From positions 1,240,001-1,304,000 of the forward strand of contig NC_070569.1 in the NCBI RefSeq assembly GCF_026914185.1: a stretch of 64,000 nucleotides of DNA. Reading direction: 5' to 3'. Source of the stretch: Puccinia triticina. Lineage: Eukaryota > Basidiomycota > Pucciniomycetes > Pucciniales > Pucciniaceae. The notes beneath the pieces are model-generated. The model had not been told where the DNA came from. It worked only from the letters and a program-made list of their open reading frames with translations, and ran no database searches. A program made the position numbers and the translations under genes. Of this stretch, positions 23,810 through 35,176 are shown piece after piece; the first letter of the stretch is position 1; each line of letters begins with the position of its first letter.

Positions 23810-25148
23810 AACAACCGGTATCATCAAACCTAACCTAAACTGTCCAATACTTCCAGCACTCACGCCTCCCCACGGTCGTCTTTGATCATTGATCCTTAAC
23901 CCAAATCTTCTTCTCAACAATATCCCCACGTTCTTCTCTCCCTTCTTGATTGATCATCCGCTCCAATTCATTGACTAAGATCTGGCAGTCTTTGTACCTT
24001 GACTACATTGTCAAATCACTTCTCCAAACTCAAGCTCCGGCGAAGCCTTAACTTGGACTGCCTTTCTGGCTTCCAACTTGGTGAGAAATGCACCTCCGCA
24101 TTTCTGATCTCTTGTCGACACGGCTCCTCCGATCTTCAACGCTAACTCCACCTTCTTTTTCAGTTTCCTGTCATAGATCTAGTCCTCAATTTTCTATTCT
24201 TACATTGTCAGATTTGTTCCTATAATTATAGGGTTTGTTTCATTTATTTACTGATCTTCTCAATCCTCTCGACGACTAACCATCTTATCAATCCCACATA
24301 GCCTATCACACTCTTCTATTGTCCACTATTCTTGTTGTCCTCCTTTGATCATCTATAATAGCCACAGGGTTTGTTTATTTCATTTCCTTTTCAGTATCAT
24401 TGTCACATTGCTTGTTCTCACATTTTTTTTCCCAGTTCTGGTTCTTGGTTGTTTGAAATTTAAGTCAGGTTCTTTACTTCTGTCTCCTTTCCAAAATCAA
24501 GGATCACCCTATCAACCAAAACAACTCAAATGTCCCTCAACGCCCCGTCCGCAAACAATTGATGGTGACATTGAAATGTTGTAGCTCGTTACGTACAGCA
24601 TTACATCTCACTACAGTTATGTCATGACTGTCATACACTATGGTCTTGACGCAACATCTCTCAACTATCTTGTGTCACTTTCTCATTACATAATGAAGAA
24701 TACAAATAACCTTGTATTTCTAGTCTCATTATGCTTTCTCTCTCTCTGTGGAATCTATTGATTATTCTCTTTCCTCTGTATTTACATACTTGTGCCTCTT
24801 TATGAAATGGATGGGACTGTATGGTAATGGCGCCTCTGTTGGCATGTTGGCTTGCTTTTTCCGAATATCCAAAGGTGCAGTAATCTTACACTGTTTGAGA
24901 ACAATTGAGGCAATCCTATCTCTTGAAAAGTAAGTCATTTTTTCTCTGTGGTTTTCAGCTAGCTTCCAGACTGATTATGGTTGGTTTGTTTGTACTTATG
25001 TAGAAAGTATGTCCAATGGCCAGATGCCCAAGGCCGCCAAGCACTTGCATCACAAATTTCCAGAACTGTGTTGGCTTCATCAACAGGACTCTTTTCCCTC
25101 TGTACAACAAACCAAGCATTGTCCCTCAAGATTATTACTCTTGCAAGG
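23810..25148. other. AT-rich spacer within transposon remains
   Basis: No protein of recognisable family. Probably decayed transposon interior between the two Harbinger pieces. Confidence 0.35.
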
Positions 25149-25237
25149 TGTGAGCCTGAGTCTCTAAAGTGACAGCAGGACACAAGAGAAAAGGGGGGAA
25201 TATTTGGATTTCTTTGGATAAAGAAAATACAAATATA

Positions 25238-25268
<31 letters not shown>

Positions 25269-26187
25269 CTGAGCAGATTCAAGATGAAGCAGATTTTCAA
25301 GGTTATTCTGGTGGGAATGCATGTCCACTGGCAATGCTACCTCTTTAGAAGAGTGCTGCCAAGCTGTGCTAGAGAGTGCAACAGCCTCCTCTCACCAAAG
25401 AAACGTGGAGGGCTTCTGGATTAGACAAGTGTAATCCAGCCACAATTTTTTTGCTTCCTTCTGGATAGTCAAGGTTCTTTGAAGGGAAAGCTATGGGGTT
25501 TGTTTCTTACAAAAACCACAGAAAAAGAATGATGTTAAGCAGGGGCGGCCCTGTGATCAAGGACAAGGCAAAGGCCAGCAAAAGAAGAGCAAATCAAGCA
25601 GACACAGAGTTCTACCTCTGAGATAAACAAGGTTCAGTGAAAGAGGTTACTTACTGTCAATATCCTAGGCGCCTGTGACGGTAGGTATACTGGGAGTGTG
25701 GTAATCTCTTTGGTGGTAATCATGGGGTTATCTGGGGTGTGGTTCTGGTGTGCTGAAGTCTGTCAATCCTCCTCAGGCAAGGGAGATCCTGACTTCAAAA
25801 ATTTTCACAGTTTGCTTACATAATTACACATGTACAAGTGGTTGGTGCGCCTGGTAGCACTGCCACGTCACAACTGCGCATGCGCGCCATAGCTCTCATT
25901 GAGTCGCGGGACTCAATTGTAATTCATTGAGTTGCGGGACTCAATCACAATTCATTGAGTCGCGGGACCCAATTGGAGGAACTCTGAGGCTGACACAAGA
26001 ACTTAAGGAAAGAGTAAAGTTACAAAGAAATGATAAGTTGTAACTAGGCTTAAAATTGCATGAGAAAACAGAATGTTAAGTCAAAACAAGGTTATCTCTT
26101 AAGATGAAAAAAGATATGAAGTAATTCATGTGTAAAAAGTAGAAAAAGGCAGACTTTAGGTCAGCTGAGTTGACTCTAAGGCTGACA
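25149..26187 (-). mobile_element. Solo LTR, same family as 925-1858
   Basis: On the plus strand it begins TGTGAGCC and ends GGCTGACA, i.e. the family in reverse. A perfect 5-base target duplication, CAAGG, lies at 25144-25148 and 26188-26192. It is about 105 bases longer than the first copy because of a short hairpin array at 25898-25977. No internal retrotransposon genes. Confidence 0.9.
25898..25977. repeat. Three tandem hairpin units inside the LTR
   Basis: ATTGAGTCGCGGGACTCAAT at 25898-25917 is followed by two near copies at a spacing of about 28 bases. Each unit pairs ATTGAGTC with GACTCAAT. The array is absent from the other LTR copies in this window. Confidence 0.8.
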
Positions 26188-26342
26188 CAAGGGCTATTCC
26201 ATACTAGCTGCCTTGGTAGTTTGTGACAAAGACAGACAAATCACTTATTGCATGACCGGATTCCCTGGTGAGTGTTTTCCTTTGGTTATTTCATTTTCCT
26301 GATCCGTCTTTCTGACGGCCCCCTACCTCGCCAGGTTGTTGC

Positions 26343-26729
26343 CACGCTACCCGGCTCTGGGAAAACACGGAGCTCAAGCTCGACGAGAGCGCGCTTTCCA
26401 CCCCAGGATGGTACCTGGGGGCCGAGCCGGGATTTCCGGCGGAGTCGGACGTGGCACCAGCCTTCACACGTCCGCCCCAACCCCAAAAGCGATCCAACCG
26501 CCATCTCAGCTCAGCTTGTGTGTGCATCAAACACCGCATCGGAGTCCTCAGAGGCCAGTCTCAAAGCTTGCAAGGACTTTGCAAAGCCCTCAGCTCGGCT
26601 CGGACAATGGAAAAGATCACACATTGGATGTCCGCTTGTGTGATCCTCCACAACGATTCCCCCGAATTTTACCAGGCCGATCTGGACGACAGTGATTCCA
26701 ACAAAGACGGAGCCCCGTCAGGACCGTAG
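26343..26729 (+). pseudogene. Harbinger transposase fragment, C-terminal part
   Basis: Open frame with the C-terminal hallmarks of a DDE_4-type (PIF/Harbinger) transposase: ATRLWENTEL, VAPAFTRP, an RSNRHLSSA stretch where these proteins have FNxxLSSxR, HRIGVL and WMSACVILHND. It runs to a stop at about 26727. An intron-like acceptor precedes it. The left part of the gene is missing here; a candidate lies at 23540-23809. Confidence 0.7.
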
Positions 26730-27917
26730 CGCCGTTGGCACTCAAACGCGACATTGGGTTTTTGCCGAGGTCGTTGATTCCTTAGATTCTTGATTGATTT
26801 CCCTTTAATTACCGTCTGATTCCTTTGCATATGCATGGTTTCTCTCCTCCTCTCAACCCAACTGTCCCTTCCATTTCGTTGGCTGTGCATAGTCTCCCTC
26901 CTCCTCTCAAAAGAAAATACCCCGAAAATGTGGAACACAGATGAAGACATGCATGGGCCAAGAATCAAGAGGAAAAAGATGCCAGCGCCAAGTTTGCCGG
27001 CGGTTCCAGGCTCCTGGTGCCCCTTACTTATGTCCAGACTGGTGCCGAATCGGCCAAGCCAAAGAGGGTTTTTTGCTCACTTGCTCACAGGGACTTCGTT
27101 CGAAGACGAGAAAAGTGGTCATTCCACACAACATGACGGTGCAAGAAAAGGACCCAAGGGATTTGCGGTCGATGTGGTGGTGCGGATGACTGGTTGGATG
27201 GGGATGAGGATGGTTGGAAAGACAAGGGTCAAGGCCGGCATTTATGGGTTTTTCGGGGATCGGAGGCTGGTGACCGGGGTGCTGGTTTTGGATGAGAGAG
27301 AGCTGGATGGTTCGGTGGTCGCAAAGTGTGCGGATGTGCTGACGACTTTCAGATGGGCGGATGAGCGCTTACGGGGGGCAGGACATGCCGGCTTGCATGG
27401 CAAGGCACGCCGGCGTTCCACTCACATGTTGGACGTCGACTTGCCCGTTTTGCATGCAAGCCTCCCCGCAAAACTGGGTGATGCAAATTGGCCTGCATGC
27501 ACGCGCGGGTCAACTTTGAAACCCCCTATTAACCGCGACAGTGGCATGAAGTGGGTGGGCACTGACGGGGCGACAAGAGGACGGCGCGGCAAAGCCGAGA
27601 GGTCCGTCGGCGCGGACGGGCCAGCCGCCTCGACACCCCCCATTGTTTGCATGTTCCGTGCCGGCCGGCCCGCGGCAATGCTCGTTCGACCGCACCCGAC
27701 GGGGCGCCTTGCGCCGGCGCCCGGGCCACGACAGCCACGACAGCCACGACAGGCCGGGACAGAGCGCGGAACAGAGAGCGCGCAAGAGAGAGAGCGCAGT
27801 GGATTTCTATGGTGTGATACAGAGGCGAGCGAAACGATACAGATGCGTGTGAGAGAAGGAGACGAGAGGATAGAGAGTGGAAGGAAAGAGACAGGGCGAG
27901 AGATAGATGACCCGGGG
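26730..27917. other. Spacer downstream of lipase B
   Basis: A long plus-strand frame runs through this stretch and on into lipase B antisense sequence, but it matches nothing known and is GC-driven. Should contain the 3' untranslated region of lipase B. Confidence 0.4.
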
Positions 27918-30900
27918 CTACGCGTGGTCGGAGCCCGAGCCGGGCGCAGGAGGTCTGGGGTCGCGTCTGCGAGCGGCGGCGCGCGTGGCGAACTCGAGCG
28001 GGGCGGGGGGGAGCTCTTCTTCGCCTGCGGAGCTAGCCTCGGCGTCTGCGCCGGCGAGGTCGGCGAGGAGGGCGCGGGTGTTAGCGGAGTGGGACAGGCG
28101 ACGGTCGAGGCTGCGGCGGGCGCGGAGGAGGCGCAGCTGGCGCAGGGCCGGCTGGTCCGGGCTCGTCAGGTGGCGCAGCTCCATGTCCGAGTCTTCCGTC
28201 CCGTACGCCCCCGCCCCGCCACTGCCTCCCTCCATCTCTCCGCCCGACATCCCCTCGCAAGACACCGTCCCGGCCTCGTCCATCGAGCCCGACACTCCCG
28301 ACGGACCCGCCGTCGCCGCTGCTGCCGCAGGGATCGTGGGCTCCTGGCTCTTCTTCGTCTCCTGGCGGCCCTGGAACACTTGCCGCTCGATCCGCAGCCG
28401 GTTCTCGATCATCCGGATCTAGCGCACGTCCGTCAGCGCTGGTCCCACGCCCGGACAGAAACGGGGGGGGTGGTTTACCTTGGGCCATGTCACGCGCTCG
28501 CCGACCCGGATCATCCGCGCCAGCTCGGCGCGGTCGGGGTCCGTGAGGATGTTGAACCAGTCGCGGAAGCGCGAGTGCGGCCAGATCGTCACCGTTCCCT
28601 CGAACCTCTGCAGGAAGACGGCCGTGAACGTCTGGCCGCCGAGCAGCGGCAGCAGCTCGAGATCCCTGATCACCTGCAACCATGGAGCCCACAGCCTCAT
28701 GAGTGTCTCTGAGGCGGGGGGTTGGAATGAGGGGAAGGATACTGACACGCAGGTTCTTGATCAGCTCGATCTTCATGTACTGTTCCAACGCGCTCATGAA
28801 GAACCCGCCCCGCCACCCCTTCCCTTTGCGGTGGACGACTGGCTCGCCCGGGGCGCCTCTGGGCTGGAAAAAGAAGAGATGGATGTGGGGGTTGACCTGG
28901 GAGACGATGGAGAAGCTGGTGTTGAAGTACTGTCGCACAACCCCGTCATCTCAGCGTTCACACTCGGATTGGGAGAGAGGAGGACGTACGAGATGGAGGC
29001 TTTCGAGCGGGACATCGACCCGCAGACTGCCGTCCTTGTGCTTCCCTTGCAGCTGCCACGGCCGCACCTGTCCGTCCTTCCCCTTGTCCAACAGGACCAC
29101 CGGGTTCAGGACCATCGGGACCGCCGCAGAGGCCAGGATCGCGCTGAAGATCACACAGTTCGGCGCCGTCGTGTAGTTCAACAGGGTCGTCGGCGAATGC
29201 ACGTCGTGCTATGTTCGACCACATTCATCAGCCCGGGAGACAGGCCGCGGCCTACGAGGGGAAGGAGGAACTTACGGGGATCACAGACACATTCAGGATC
29301 CGCCCCGTCCGCTCGTAAGCCTCCAAGAACGTCATCGACCCCCGCGTGAAAAATGAAGACTGTCCAGCGCGCACACACACACAAGTCAGCCACAGACACC
29401 GGGTCGGGAGAGGCGCGAGTCACGGACCTTCTTAGCCCACAGCACGGTGTCGAACCGGGCCCCCGTCTTGATCATCCTGGGCAGCCAAACCTACGACCGC
29501 CATGCCTGAATCAGTGCCAGGAAAGAGAGAGAGACAGAGGTGGGTGGAGGGACGGACGGAGATGGGGTCTTCGCACGCGGTGATCATGTCCGCTAGTTCC
29601 GGGACCAGAAGCCGCTCGAGCTCTTCGTCCGTATGCGTGCACAGAAACGCGGCGACTGTATGAACAACGCGGGTGTGAGCAGACATGGGCGGATCGGGAA
29701 GGGCGAAGATGTGTACCTAGTGCTCCCGCAGACGTGCCCGTGATCACTGTCGGGATCAACTTCGCATCCAGCAGAGCCCGGAGCACGCCGAAATGGTCTG
29801 CACAAACCTGCCCCGTCAATGGCTGTGGAGAGGGAGGAAAGCGGGGACACATACAGAATCCAAACGTCGCCCCGCCGCTCAGACACAGCGCCGTCGTCCC
29901 CAGGTTCTTCGCCGCCCGCCGGAAAAACACCGTCTTCTCCGGCCCCGAGATCGCGCGCGTCTGGCGCAGATAGACCAGGCTTTTTTCCACTGTTTTTTTT
30001 TTTTTTGGGGGGGGGGGGGGGGGCAGCGGGTAGTGGTGGTGGTGTCAGGTGTCTGGAGGGGGTGGGGAGGGAGAGAGCGGGGGGACGGACCTTCGTCGAC
30101 GTAGGTCTCGATCAACGTCTTCGTGCCTGTATCCGCCGGGGTGAGTTGGATGGTGTGTAAGAGAGGGGAGGAGGGGGGGACGGACCGAGATGGGTCTGGG
30201 AGTAGAGCCGGATCGACTCGATCCCTGCGAAGTTCGCGCGCAGACAGACCTCCAGGACGGCCATGAGCGCCTCGGCGTCCCCGGCGGCGCGCAGCCGTTC
30301 GAGGCTGGTGACCACCTTGCGCACGGAGGCCGAGTCGTAGTAGGCGTTCGACGAGCTGCGTTTCCAGTGCTCGAAGCCCTGCGTGGTCGTCAGTCTCCCG
30401 CTTGTGTAAGATGGGGGGAAGGGGGGGGGACTGACTAGGAGGCCGTCGAGCTCGAGCGCCGCCGCCTTCCACTCCTCGTACGTCTCCGCCGCCTGCAGCT
30501 TCCGCTTCACCCGGCCCTCCTGGGCCCGCCCTGTCCACACACCCGTGAGCCGGCGTTTACACAAAGAGATAGGGGGGGAGACGCTTACAGGAGACGAGGG
30601 TCTCGAAGAGCCGGACGGTCTGGCGCACGGCCACGTAGACCAGGAACTCGCACATGAACGCGACGCCGATCAGCGTCTGGCGGGCGGGTCAGCACGGTGC
30701 GAGAGCGGCTGGCAGAGAGAGAGGGACGAACGAGCAGGGGCCAGCGCGAGATGTGGTACGCCCATCCTTCGCGGACGATGTCCTTGCGGGGCCGGGCGGG
30801 CTTGGCGCGTTTGGTGTGGAGCGGGTCCGGCGGGGGCGGGCGGGGCAGGGGGCGGGCGAGCTCGGCGGGGCTGCTGCAGACCAAGAGTGCTCGGCTTGGG

Positions 30901-31175
30901 CGTGCTGGGGCAAGGGGGGGAGCGGAAGGCTTACGGGTGGGGCGGCGTGCGCGGATGGTCGGCGTCGTGGGCGTGGAGAGCCTTCTGGAACACCCGCAGG
31001 TCGTCGTCGTTGTACCATCTGTGCGCCGCCGGTCAGCTCGGTCTGCTTGTCTGCTTGTCTGTCTGATCATGGCTTACTTCTTCTTGAACTCCGCGCGGCC
31101 CCAGTCGGCGTGGCCTGGCGGGGGCGATGGTCTGTCTGGGTCGGTGTCTGCGTAGGGTGCCTGGTGGGATGCCAT
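27918..31175 (-). CDS. Patatin-domain triacylglycerol lipase, paralog B
   Basis: Predicted 753 residues from 16 exons: 31175-31078, 31018-30935, 30873-30732, 30676-30589, 30530-30436, 30378-30186, 30126-30091, 29989-29855, 29797-29717, 29655-29558, 29490-29428, 29359-29276, 29208-28990, 28896-28747, 28673-28479, 28418-27918. The domain order matches paralog A: DUF3336 region (RPRKDIVREGWAYH), then patatin with GGATFG (284-289), GTSAG (Ser313) and DGS (Asp458). It is more GC-rich than A and has an 80-90-residue longer, Pro/Ala-rich C-terminal tail. The intron before the eighth exon contains a long T run and G run near 29992-30022, a possible assembly weak point. Role as for paralog A: intracellular triacylglycerol hydrolysis. 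Paralogy is certain from sequence; any division of labour is unknown. Confidence 0.9.
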
Positions 31176-31629
31176 CCTCGGTTGGGGTGGGGTGGGGTGG
31201 GTTGTGGTGGTTGCTGGCTGGTTTTTGAGTGCGGAGTGACGTCAGCCTCGGGCGGGGGTGCTCTTAAACAGGAGCATCTTCAGCCAACATCCCACCCCAT
31301 CTACCAGCCGAGCCAACGCCACAAACAAACAAACACAATCTTGGCTCCTCAAAACAGCAGAGAACGTACCAGCCTCAGAGGAAAGCCCAGAACCAGCCCA
31401 GAACGAGCAGCAACTGATCCAACCGACATTCAACTCCATCTGAGCCCCTTTCCTGGCCGATCGCCACACCTAGTTCTCCTCAGAAAATGTGGGGGGGGGG
31501 GGGGGCATTCTTGTTGGGTCCTCATGAGGAGCACCAACTGCACTCGGCCACACTCCCCCGTCTACAGCACTGGATTAGCTCCTTGGTGCAGACACACGGT
31601 ATTCTATAGGATCAGGAGGGCATATATTA
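31176..31629. other. Upstream region of lipase B
   Basis: Presumed promoter side of lipase B. Contains a run of about 16 G near 31491-31506 that may be miscalled in length. No gene recognised. Confidence 0.4.
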
Positions 31630-31760
31630 GGACGGTTCACGTAGGGATTTTTTAACCCTGCTGATGTTATAAATCAGCAAGCCTTCCCAGCCAAATTGGC
31701 TGGGACCGTGGGATAAACTTTATTTCGGTCTTGCTGATTTCGGCCCTACGTGAACCGTCC
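31630..31760. mobile_element. 131-base MITE with TA target site
   Basis: Perfect terminal inverted repeats GGACGGTTCACGTAGGG and its complement, flanked by TA on both sides, as in Tc1/mariner-type elements. The interior contains a small CCCAGCC/GGCTGGG hairpin and no reading frame. Confidence 0.85.
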
Positions 31761-32304
31761 TATTATATGGTTGTTTTCAACGTAATTGCCCAATCACTGT
31801 CGCCCCAGAAACAGTCATCAGTTGTCGCTCACGGCCGGGGCCCCGGATGATATCCTCCACTGTCCAAAGACCACTCCAGAAAATTAGACCTGGCCCAACG
31901 GCGAGATGCCCACGAACACCTTCACCAGAGGTGCCAGAGATCCAGTGGGCCCAGGTGGGCAAGCGTCCTGGGCAGTCGGCCGGTCTGAGAAGCCCAAGTA
32001 GCCTGCACAACAGGGCGTGTCCTGGACACCCACTCGACACCGACACGAAAAGGCGGACGACATCAATTCCCCACTCATCCGCGCCGGGCCCATAAGCTAT
32101 GGCGCTAAAGAGCCCGCCATCACCAGCTAGTGGAACCGCAAATATCGTGAAGGCTCATCGAGCACTCTTTGTTGGAAATATCTTATGTCTTTCAGGTTGA
32201 TAAACTAAACACACACAAAAGCAATGGATAAAAATGAGCCACACAAAACAGCAATGCGACAAACAGGAGAAAGAACGACTAAAAGAATCAGGACGCTGTC
32301 TATA
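31761..32304. other. No gene recognised
   Basis: Mixed-composition spacer. Short frames only. Confidence 0.4.
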
Positions 32305-32699
32305 CTAGTGGACTCAACACGACGTTGATGTCACGCTGAGAACAAAAAAGACACTCAAACAACAACAAAATAAAGAAAACACATGTTTTAGTGATTTGAT
32401 CACACACGCTAACAACAGAGAAATCAAAGAAACCAACACTGAGACTCCTGTTCTGTGCTGATGATTAACCTCCCCCCTGAAACGATGTCATCTTCATATG
32501 CTAGTGATCTGAACACGACGTTGATGTCACGTTGAGAACAAAAAAGACACTCAAACAACAACAGAAGAAAGAAAACACATGTTTTAGTGATTTGATCACA
32601 CACGCTAACAAAAATCAAAGAAACCAACACTGAAACTCCTATTCTGTGCTGATGATTAACCTCCCCCCTGAAACGATGTAATCTTCAGTCTTCTTGAAC
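32305..32699. repeat. Tandem duplication of about 195 bases
   Basis: Copy one (about 32305-32500) and copy two (about 32501-32690) share CAACACGACGTTGATGTCAC-like sequence, ACACTCAAACAACAAC, GTTTTAGTGATTTGATCACA and GATGATTAACCTCCCCCCTG. A third partial start follows at 32699. Non-coding. Confidence 0.85.
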
Positions 32700-33180
32700 T
32701 AGTGATGTTGATTAACAGATGCGATGTAGAGTGAGGATGGATGCAGGTTGAAGGACTCGCCACTCATGGCCATTATCTATGCATGCTTGTCTGTGGCTCT
32801 GGTTGTGGTGCTCCGCCAGGGCAACAATGACTGGAGGCGAGAGAACGGTAATCGCCATCATTCATGGGAGCCGGGCTGAGCAGCCTGTTTCGCTTGCGGG
32901 GATGAGAGGCTCTGATGAGTAAATTTGTCCATTCGGTTGGCAGCAGCTCAGCAGTGGATCACGTCACAGTGGATCCAACGCGTCCGGCACGGATACCGCA
33001 AGAACCAGAAGCTTGGTCGCGTGCTCTCAGCGGGCGCCTTTGTGTGCTGCTCCACCGGTGCGGGTCACGTCTCGTCGACACGAGAGTGCGACGCGGGCGT
33101 GCCGCTGCTGAGCTCTGCCGAGCTTCTCTGGCCTGTGCCAGTGCTGCTGCATCGCGGTGGCTCAGCATCACCCAAGACGC

Positions 33181-33190
33181 TTATATATAG
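33181..33190 (+). promoter_or_regulatory. Candidate TATA box of the 180-residue gene B
   Basis: TTATATATAG lies about 280 bases before the start codon at 33465. Downstream CT-rich sequence and a possible 5' leader intron (donor near 33293, acceptor near 33430) fill the gap. Position-based inference only. Confidence 0.45.
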
Positions 33191-33464
33191 AGCGTGCCCC
33201 AACAATCCCCCAGCTTGCTCATCTTCTCCACGCGCACCACACAATCTCCCTCTCCCCCCTCAGTCCAGCTCAGCCCCCTCCCAGGTAAGCTGACCACTTT
33301 CTTCCTAGCGCCAGCACCCCTCCCACCCAAGGCCTCCCCCCATCCAGCGACACCGACGCTTGCTTTCCGTTCCCCTGCCGCCTCTCCCCTTCTTACTCCT
33401 TCTCCCCGCTACTATCTCAACAGTAGACAGTCCATCCCCCAGACTAGCTCTCCGAAGCCGCTGC

Positions 33465-34080
33465 GATGGATCCCCTAATCTTGATGGGTCAGTCAAATGC
33501 AAACTTGTTCTGGGTCCGAAGACCAGACACTGACTATTCCTGTTGACATGCTGTGCTAGAGATGTGGATGTCGTCGAGGACTGTTGTCGAGCCGGAGCGG
33601 GCCCCTCGTCGCTTCAAGCACCGCCGCGCCGGCGGGGACCGCCTCCGCCAATCGATGGCAGCAGCAGCGGCCCCGGCCCCGCCCGCCCGCCCGGCCGTTC
33701 CTCCGCCCGATCACTCCAACAACCCTCTGCTCCAGACCGCCAAGCCCCATGCAAAGCTCCCCTTCCTGGACCGACAGGCAAAGGCCTCGGCCTACCACGA
33801 CTTGCGCGCGAAGGCCCTCGCTCGGCCCACGGCCCACCCCACCGGGCCGCGCCACCCCCGCGTCTACACCCTCATCGGCCGAGGCAACCTTCCTCGCCCG
33901 TCCCAAAGAGGCACCCCTTCCGCTCCACCTCCCGCTTCCCTTGGAGTACTTACTCGCAAGGCCCCGCCTCGTCTCCTCCCTGCCCCAGCTCCTGCTAGTG
34001 AGGCCGGACCATCACGGCGAGAGAGGACTCAAGGCCGGACGGACCCGTACCCCTCCCACAGGCCTAACCGGGGAGCCTGA
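33465..34080 (+). CDS. 180-residue conserved protein of unknown function, paralog B
   Basis: Two exons, 33465-33487 and 33560-34080, with a 72-base GT-AG intron in the same phase and place as paralog A. The protein begins MDPLILMEMWMSSRT. It shares with A the core KPHAKLPF, PTAHP, GPRHPRVYTLIGRGNL, RGTPS and PSRRERTQGR. Basic, Pro/Ala/Arg-rich, no signal peptide or membrane segment. Conservation of length and core between two diverged copies implies selection, but the function is unknown. It lies 2.3 kb from the start of lipase B and is transcribed away from it. Confidence 0.75.
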
Positions 34081-34867
34081 ATGATCGTAAGTCACTCTCG
34101 AACTTCCTCTTCTATGCTGGTAAGCAGAGCAAGAGTACTGATTAAAAACTCCCACAGATCCGCCTTGATCCCTTCTTCTTTGTTCCCTCCTTCGGAATTC
34201 TGTACTTCTACTTCAAGCTTTGTAATTCTTTTCTTTGTTTCATATATCGCTTGAAATTTATCATATCTATGCATGTGTTTAAGCGGCGCGAGTCAGAGAC
34301 GCCTACTGATAAGTCACGGTTTGAGTTGTGTGGCTGCCAGGAGAGCCTGGCTTCTGCCGTCCGCTTCTGCCCTGTCGAGCTTTCCGATATATGCCGGCGG
34401 CTTTTCAGTGCAATATGATCATCCAACGACCTTTGTTAGAAAACAGCAATCACAATTATTTTCCTTGGGCTTGGTAACTTGGCCAGTGTTAGAGACGGGC
34501 GGAGAGCCGAACAGCATGGACATTACCCAGGTTGACATGGTGGTAAGAGAGCGACTTGATGGCGGCACCAATTGAAATTTGACGAGAACGAGCTCGCCGA
34601 GGGCTCATGGGATGGCGGGAAGGAAGAAGCCAGAGGATGCAATCAGCCTCCCAATCACAAGAGATAGCCTGTTGAAGAAGGTCCGTCGGCAGCGGACCGG
34701 CTGCAATGGATCCTAATCGATGCGCCGGACTCTGGAGAGCATCCCCGCCTGCAGTCCCCTCCTCCTCACCCGGACAATGCACCCCCGAGTTTGGTGCACT
34801 CGATTCGGGGTCTTAGCTGGCGACTGAAGCGAACAATTGAACAGCTGGTCTCATCTAGCTTAACTGA
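34081..34867. other. No gene recognised
   Basis: Spacer between the 180-residue gene and the Harbinger element. No recognisable frame. Confidence 0.4.
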
Positions 34868-35176
34868 GAGCATCTCCACCGCAGGCCCTATTTGGGGACT
34901 AAGTCTAAGACTATACCAAATTTAGTCACCCGGGCCCAGTTTAGTCCCTCCACCGGAGGGAGTAAAGGAGGTCCTAAACTTGGAAAAACCCTTCCGGGCC
35001 CTATACCAGTCCCAGCTTTGAGACCGTATAGCTCCCCAGATAGTCCCCCTCATCCACATATCACACAGAAAACCTTCTTGTGATACTGCACTACCTTGCG
35101 TACACAACCCCCAATATCTCCACCCCACACCTCAACCCAAATCAGCAAATCCAGGTCATCTCTCCATTCGACTGAA

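Noticed and set aside
26835..28712. A 625-codon plus-strand frame
   Set aside because: Most of its length is antisense to the last exons of lipase B in GC-rich sequence, and its translation matches no family.
29992..30022. T run followed by G run as a biological signal
   Set aside because: A homopolymer junction inside an intron is more likely a length error in sequencing or assembly.
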